Shown piece by piece: positions 13,179-17,397 of a stretch of DNA of 17,397 bases. Source of the DNA: CAYSUS01 sp964434165 (lineage in GTDB: Bacteria > Planctomycetota > Planctomycetia > Pirellulales > Thermoguttaceae); contig CAYSUS010000133.1 in the NCBI GenBank assembly GCA_964434165.1, positions 1 to 17,397 on the forward strand, given 5' to 3'. Positions within the stretch are counted from its first letter, which is position 1. Each line of letters starts with the position of its first letter. The notes beneath the pieces were generated by a model, which worked only from the letters and a program-made list of their open reading frames with translations, did not search any database and had not been told where the DNA came from. The position numbers and the translations under genes are program-made.

Positions 13179-14180
13179 TTATCCCACTTGACCGGCCTCG
13201 ACGGGCCTCTCGCGCCGCCGCGCGCGGTCTTTCTGCAGCATCTGGAACTGGGCCATCACCGAATCGAGCACGGCGTCGTCGGCCTGGCCCGGCGCCGCGG
13301 GCGCGGCCCCGCCGTTCGACTCCGGCGTCGCCTGGCGCGATGCCGCGGCCTGCGGCGGCGCGGCCTCCACGTCGGCGAGCCGACCGCTGAGCACCTCAAG
13401 CATCTGGCGCATCCGCCGCAGCTCGTCGGACCACTGATCGCGCTGCTCGCTCATCTGCCGCTTCTGCTGGGCGAGCATCTCCGCCATCTCGGCGGCCCGG
13501 TTGCGCACGGCCTCCAACTCGGTCTCCAGCACGGCCCGCTCCTGTTCCATGGCCTGGCGCTCCTGCTCGGCCTGCCGGAGCTGCTCGCGCAGGACGTCGT
13601 CCGCCTCGCCCACAACGGGCGCCGCGCCCCCCTCCGCGCTGGGGCGGAGCAGCTCCTGACGGGCCTCGCTCAGCGCCGCCCGGGCCTGGGCCAGCTCGCG
13701 CACCACGTCGGCCAGCTCGCTGGCCTGGGCCTGCGCGGCGTCCATGGCCGCGTGCAGCGCCGAACGGTCCTGCTCGATGGCCGCACGGAGCTCGGCCAGC
13801 TCGCCCATCCGCTGCGACGCGGCGTCGGACTCCTCCGGAGACGAATGGGACGCCCGGTGGACCTGCTCGATCTGGGTCACCAGCGCCGCGCGTTGCTGGT
13901 CCAATTCGGCCGCGCGCTGTTCGAGGTCCGATTCCGCCTCGCTTCGGCCTGCCTGCCACGCGCGATGACGCTGGGCCATCTGGCCGGCCAGGGCGTCCAG
14001 ATCCTCGAAGACCTCGCAGAAGAAGCGGTCGAACTCCTCGTGGGCCGTGCGGATCTGCGCAAGCGATCGGCACACGCCATCCCAGCCGGCAAGTTCGTGA
14101 AGCGACTCGGCGGACACGAGAACTCGTACCAGTGCAGATAAGGTGACGGGACGCGGCCGGGCAGGGCCATGGCGCTTCAC
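13179..14180 (-). CDS. Long coiled-coil protein, first gene of the GTPase/GAP1 operon
   Basis: This 333-residue protein is dominated by coiled coil. A helical head (about 13-62, LSALVRVLVSAESLHELAGW then TAHEEFDRFFCEVFEDLDAL) precedes coiled coil from about 62 to 180 and again from 195 to 272, broken by an Ala/Gly/Pro hinge near 180-193. A disordered Ala/Pro segment (272-300) leads to a separate C-terminal basic helix, AVLDSVMAQFQMLQKDRARRR. It has no signal peptide, membrane segment or catalytic motif. The start used is GTG 14180, with no strong ribosome site; a later start before the helical head is possible. It heads the operon and ends 46 bp before the FGE-fold gene. Coiled coils in such operons plausibly oligomerise or bridge partners; that is inference. 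I do not recognise a named family. Confidence 0.8.
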   Translation of the reverse strand: MKRHGPARPRPVTLSALVRVLVSAESLHELAGWDGVCRSLAQIRTAHEEFDRFFCEVFEDLDALAGQMAQRHRAWQAGRSEAESDLEQRAAELDQQRAALVTQIEQVHRASHSSPEESDAASQRMGELAELRAAIEQDRSALHAAMDAAQAQASELADVVRELAQARAALSEARQELLRPSAEGGAAPVVGEADDVLREQLRQAEQERQAMEQERAVLETELEAVRNRAAEMAEMLAQQKRQMSEQRDQWSDELRRMRQMLEVLSGRLADVEAAPPQAAASRQATPESNGGAAPAAPGQADDAVLDSVMAQFQMLQKDRARRRERPVEAGQVG

Positions 14181-14494
14181 TTTCGGGGCGTCAGCCCGAG
14201 TGAGTCGTCAAGGGGACATGCCGCCGCCAGGGCGAAGGGCGCGGCGCGCGCCGCGCACCCGGCTCGCCGGCGGGGACCCAGCCGCCTAAAGGAAGCCTAG
14301 GTCAGACCGCAAGGACAAGCAAACTCGCGGTTTCCGCCGCGCGCCGCCCCGCCCTCCCGGGGTGCGACGCGGCGATCTGAAGGTCCGAACGCTTCGGTAA
14401 TCCACACCCCCGGCACGTCCGGCAGGGTCCGGCCCCTGGCGGGCACGCCGGCTTCGGCACGCGGGTACGGCGCGGTGCAAACCCATATTTACAA

Positions 14495-14508
14495 ACGCTT
14501 TACAGCGT
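14495..14508. promoter_or_regulatory. Dyad ACGCT-TTAC-AGCGT, possible operator
   Basis: Perfect five-base arms around four bases lie in the AT-rich part of the divergent intergenic region, about 315 bp upstream of the coiled-coil gene start and 240 bp upstream of the PHP-glycosyltransferase start. This could be a repressor or activator site. The evidence is symmetry and location only. Confidence 0.3.
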
Positions 14509-14542
14509 GCAACGGCTGGCTTGAATCCCTCAATCAGGCTCC

Positions 14543-14560
14543 ATTGCATACAAATGTAAT
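14543..14560. promoter_or_regulatory. Dyad ATTGCAT-ACAA-ATGTAAT, possible operator
   Basis: Seven-base arms match at six of seven positions around a four-base centre. It lies 34 bp from the other dyad in the same AT-rich patch. The size (18 bp) suits a dimeric helix-turn-helix regulator, but no candidate regulator gene is present in the window. Confidence 0.35.
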
Positions 14561-14746
14561 ACGATTTGAACCGTTTTTTAACTTTCCGCTTGCACGACCT
14601 TCACCACCAGCATGAATGATTCTCACAAGGAAAGTACCCCAGAAGGAGACGCAGCGCCTTCGATTGACGAGTAGCTCCTTGATGCGACCCCTTGCGATCC
14701 CGCTGCGTGCTCGGACAGGGCGTCATGACTTCCACGGAGGGATGCG

Positions 14747-17245
14747 ATGACCCCGCTGTTCTCGTCGTCCGCGCGCTCCAAGGCGGACCTGCACGTACAC
14801 AGCAAGTACTCCGATCGTCCCAGCGAGTGGTTCCTCCGCCGCATCGGGGCCCCCGAGTGCTTCGTCGAGCCGCAGGAGATCTACCGCCTGGCGCGGCAGA
14901 AGGGGATGGACTTCGTCACCATCTCCGACCACAACTGCATCCGCGGCGCGTTGGACATCGCGCACCTGCCCGGCACGTTCATCTCCGTCGAGATCACGAC
15001 CTACTTCCCGGACGACGGCTGCAAGATCCACTGCCTGGCGTGTGGGATCAATGAGGCGCAGTTCGCCGCCATCCAGGAGCTCCGCGGGAGCATCTACGAC
15101 CTCCAGAAGTACCTGGCCGAGCAGGACATCTTCCACGCGGTCACCCACCCGCTGTTCCGCATCAACGACCGCCTGCGGATCGACCACCTGGAGAAGCTGC
15201 TGCTGTTGTTCAAGCGGTTCGAGCTGATCAACGGCGTGCGCAACGAGCGGCCCGTGGAGATGGTCGATGCGGTCTTTGGGAACCTCACGCCCGAGATGAT
15301 CGAGCGCCTCGCCGACCGGCACAACCTCGAGCCGGTCGGCCCGGAGCCGTGGAAGAAGATCTTCACCGGCGGCAGCGACGATCACAGCGGGGCGTACGCT
15401 GGCAGGGCCTACACGCTCACGCCGTACGCCGAGGACGTCCACGAGTATCTCGCCCACCTCCGCCGCGGCGACCACGCCGCCGGGGGCGAGCCGGGCAGCA
15501 GCATCATGCTGGGCCACTGCCTGTACCACATCGCGTCGAGTTACTACAAGAGCCGGTTCCTCGGCGCGGCGGACGGCAAGGGCAGCATCGTCAGCGAGCT
15601 GTTCCGCAAGCTGCTCGAGCCGGCCCCGGAGACCCCGGTCCCCGCCGGGATCAGCCAGCGGATCGTCGGGCTGGCCACCGACTTCGTCCGCGCCCGGCAG
15701 ATGCGCAAGCTCGGCGAGGTGGAGCGCGAGGTCGTCGAGGAGTTCGGCCGGCTGTTCGACGGCGACGGCAAGCGCGACGCGGTCTCTCCGCCCGACGACG
15801 ACCGCCGCACCTTCCAGATCGCCTGCCGCATCGGCCACACGCTCAGCTACACGTTCCTCCGCACCTTCGAGCGCTACGTGCGCCAGGGGCGGCTGATCGA
15901 GAGCCTCCAGACGGTGGCCTCGCTGGGCCCGGTCGCCATGAGCATGGCCCCCTACCTGGCCGCCTTCTCGACGCAACACAAGGACGAGGCGTTCCTGCAG
16001 GCCGTGGCCTCGCACTTCCCCGCGGCCGCCCACCTCCGCCAGCGGAGCGACCGCAAGGCGTGGGTCACCGACACCTACACCGACGTGAACGGCGTCAGCC
16101 GCTCGATCCGCCACTTCGCCAAGGCCGCGCGGCGCAAGGGACGCAAGCTCACCGTGGTCACCAGCCTGGACAGTCCGCCCTCGGACGGCGTTGACCTGAA
16201 GAGCTTCCAGCCCGTCGGCACCTTCACCATCCCCGAGTACGAATCGCAGGTCCTCTCCTTTCCGCCTTTCCTGGAGGTCATCGAGTACCTGGAGCGGATG
16301 CGGTTCAACGAGGTGATCATCTCCACGCCCGGCCCCGTGGGGCTGACGGCTTTGGCCGCCGTGAAACTGCTGGGGCTGCGGAGCGTGGGCGTCTATCACA
16401 CCGACTTCCCCAAGTACGTCTATTACGCCACGCAGGACGAGGCCCTCGAGCAGCTCACCTGGAAGTTCATGTACTGGTTTTACGACCAGATGGACGCGAT
16501 CCTCGTCCCCAGCGAGGCCTACCGCGAGGTGCTGGTCGAGAACGGCTTCAAGGCCGAGAAGATCGGACTGCTGGGGCGCGGCGTGGATACCGAGGCGTTT
16601 CACCCCTCGCGCCGGGACGAGACCTTCTGGAGCGGCTACGGCCTGGACGGCGAGTTCAAGTTCCTCTACGTGGGCCGCATCTCGCGGGAGAAGAACCTCG
16701 CCCTGTTGCTCGACGCCTTCGGCCGGCTCCGCGCCCGCGGCGTCTCCGCCTCGCTGGCCATGGTCGGCGACGGCCCCCACCGCGAAGATCTCATGGCGCG
16801 AAACGACCCGGGCGTGGCGTTTACCGGGGTGCTCCAGGGCGCGGCCCTGGCCGCCGCCTACGCCAGCTCCGACGTGCTCGTCTTCCCCTCCACGACCGAT
16901 ACCTTCGGCAACGCCGTGCTGGAGGCCCACGCGTCGGGCTTGCCGGCCATCGTCAGCGACCGCGGCGGCCCGGCCGACATCGTGCGTCGCAACCAGTCGG
17001 GCCTGATCGTCGATATCGGCAAGCCCGACGCCCTGGTCGATGCCATGGAGCAGTTCGCTTTGAGCCCCCCGCTCCGCTCGAAATACCGCGAGCAGGCCCT
17101 GCGCACGGCCGAGGAGAGCCGCTGGGAGGAGGTCTTCGACCAGCTCTGGGACGGCCGCGGCGGCGAGCCGGACCCGGAGAAGCTCCGCGAGTTCCTTCGC
17201 CCCGCACAGATCAACCCCGCGATGATCGTGATGGACGTCTCGTAG
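14747..17245 (+). CDS. PHP-domain metal hydrolase fused to a GT4-type glycosyltransferase
   Basis: This 832-residue cytoplasmic protein has two enzyme modules. The N-terminal PHP domain (about 11-240) shows the metal ligands DLHVHSKYSD (His16, His18), SDHN (Asp61, His62), SVEIT (Glu82), HAVTHP (His130, His134) and GGSDDHSG (Asp211, Asp212, His213), so it should be an active phosphoesterase. A helical spacer (about 255-430) links to a GT-B glycosyltransferase (about 436-800). Its C-terminal half has LYVGRISREKNLALLLDAF, VGDGPHRED and the donor-site segment STTDTFGNAVLEAHASGLP with Glu725, typical of GT4 retaining enzymes using NDP-sugars. A TDFPKYVYY loop (552-560) resembles enzymes acting on lipid or inositol acceptors. 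ATG 14747 follows GGAGGG by six bases. A transferase with a built-in hydrolase could make a phosphorylated glycoside and then remove the phosphate, as separate enzymes do in mannosylglycerate- and glucosylglycerate-type pathways. That pairing is inference. The gene is divergent from the GTPase operon and seems monocistronic. Confidence 0.92.
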   Translation: MTPLFSSSARSKADLHVHSKYSDRPSEWFLRRIGAPECFVEPQEIYRLARQKGMDFVTISDHNCIRGALDIAHLPGTFISVEITTYFPDDGCKIHCLACGINEAQFAAIQELRGSIYDLQKYLAEQDIFHAVTHPLFRINDRLRIDHLEKLLLLFKRFELINGVRNERPVEMVDAVFGNLTPEMIERLADRHNLEPVGPEPWKKIFTGGSDDHSGAYAGRAYTLTPYAEDVHEYLAHLRRGDHAAGGEPGSSIMLGHCLYHIASSYYKSRFLGAADGKGSIVSELFRKLLEPAPETPVPAGISQRIVGLATDFVRARQMRKLGEVEREVVEEFGRLFDGDGKRDAVSPPDDDRRTFQIACRIGHTLSYTFLRTFERYVRQGRLIESLQTVASLGPVAMSMAPYLAAFSTQHKDEAFLQAVASHFPAAAHLRQRSDRKAWVTDTYTDVNGVSRSIRHFAKAARRKGRKLTVVTSLDSPPSDGVDLKSFQPVGTFTIPEYESQVLSFPPFLEVIEYLERMRFNEVIISTPGPVGLTALAAVKLLGLRSVGVYHTDFPKYVYYATQDEALEQLTWKFMYWFYDQMDAILVPSEAYREVLVENGFKAEKIGLLGRGVDTEAFHPSRRDETFWSGYGLDGEFKFLYVGRISREKNLALLLDAFGRLRARGVSASLAMVGDGPHREDLMARNDPGVAFTGVLQGAALAAAYASSDVLVFPSTTDTFGNAVLEAHASGLPAIVSDRGGPADIVRRNQSGLIVDIGKPDALVDAMEQFALSPPLRSKYREQALRTAEESRWEEVFDQLWDGRGGEPDPEKLREFLRPAQINPAMIVMDVS

Positions 17246-17351
17246 GCGGCTCCCGTAGCAGGCAAGCTCCGCGCGCCGTTTGCTGCGCCTCCAATGCCCG
17301 CGCACGGCACGCTTGCGCCGCCACGCGAGCGCATGGGCGCGGCTCTAGTGT

Positions 17352-17362
17352 TCTGATTCAGA
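17352..17362. repeat. Perfect 11-bp palindrome in the right-edge intergenic region
   Basis: TCTGATTCAGA lies in the 152 bp after the PHP-glycosyltransferase stop, just past a CTAG tetramer and at the start of an AT-richer stretch reaching the window edge. It may be a binding site, a weak transcript end or the tip of a mobile element beginning beyond the window. No terminator with a T-tract is seen after the glycosyltransferase gene. Confidence 0.25.
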
Positions 17363-17397
17363 GTTAGCGGAACCTATGGAGGGTTGTGGGGTTTCAT

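Larger units (their letters stand above)
14181..14746. promoter_or_regulatory. Divergent intergenic region between the GTPase/GAP1 operon and the PHP-glycosyltransferase gene
   Basis: These 566 bp contain no convincing gene. The left half is GC-rich and structured. Between about 14480 and 14600 the sequence becomes clearly AT-richer (for example CCATATTTACAAACG and GAACCGTTTTTTAAC) and holds two dyads listed separately; this is the likeliest site of divergent promoters. I cannot assign a clean -35/-10 pair in either direction. A 20-codon open frame (ATG 14612 to TAG 14674) precedes the PHP-glycosyltransferase gene but has no ribosome site. The latter gene does have one (GGAGGG, six bases before its ATG). 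Confidence 0.5.

Noticed and set aside
14723..17305. 860-codon open frame on the minus strand
   Set aside because: It is the antisense shadow of the PHP-glycosyltransferase gene and shows no recognisable domain.
1..17397. CRISPR array, tRNA or rRNA genes
   Set aside because: No regularly spaced direct repeats and no recognisable tRNA or rRNA sequence were seen on either strand.

Overview
The window is GC-rich bacterial DNA that most resembles a member of the Planctomycetes. The reasons are a formylglycine-dependent sulfatase beside a secreted multi-domain hydrolase, an SUMF1/FGE-fold membrane protein in a GTPase operon, a PHP-glycosyltransferase fusion, and an integron integrase in the inverted orientation known from planctomycetes such as Blastopirellula marina. 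This assignment is inferred from gene content; no rRNA or tRNA gene is present.

Left end (1-2600), accessory DNA. A truncated minus-strand gene (577 down to the edge) begins 10 bp after an attI-like integron site. A complete integron integrase (737-1771) lies just upstream and points toward that site, so integrase and adjacent gene share one orientation. Beyond it is a divergent plus-strand gene that appears frameshifted and decayed (2014 to about 2598). The first ~700 bp look less GC-rich than the rest, consistent with acquired DNA.

Middle (2599-9111), catabolic genes on the minus strand: an AzoR-type flavin reductase, a very unusual 1333-residue secreted protein made of four hydrolase modules (alpha/beta hydrolase, alpha/beta hydrolase, serine beta-lactamase/esterase, alpha/beta hydrolase), and a type I sulfatase. 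The sulfatase and poly-hydrolase are adjacent, codirectional and both exported, suggesting joint attack on a sulfated and esterified substrate.

Right (9385-14180), a four-gene minus-strand operon: a long coiled-coil protein, a membrane-anchored FGE/SUMF1-fold protein lacking the FGE cysteine pair, a zinc-ribbon P-loop GTPase whose start overlaps the previous stop (ATGA), and a GAP1-like GTPase-associated protein. This matches the general plan of the NTP-dependent biological conflict or signalling systems described computationally around GAP1 proteins and double-GTPases, but without a recognisable killing effector. It is the best candidate here for a little-characterised system. A hairpin terminator candidate (9333-9358) closes it, and a 566-bp AT-richer intergenic region with two dyad-symmetric elements (14181-14746) separates it from the divergent PHP-glycosyltransferase gene (14747-17245).
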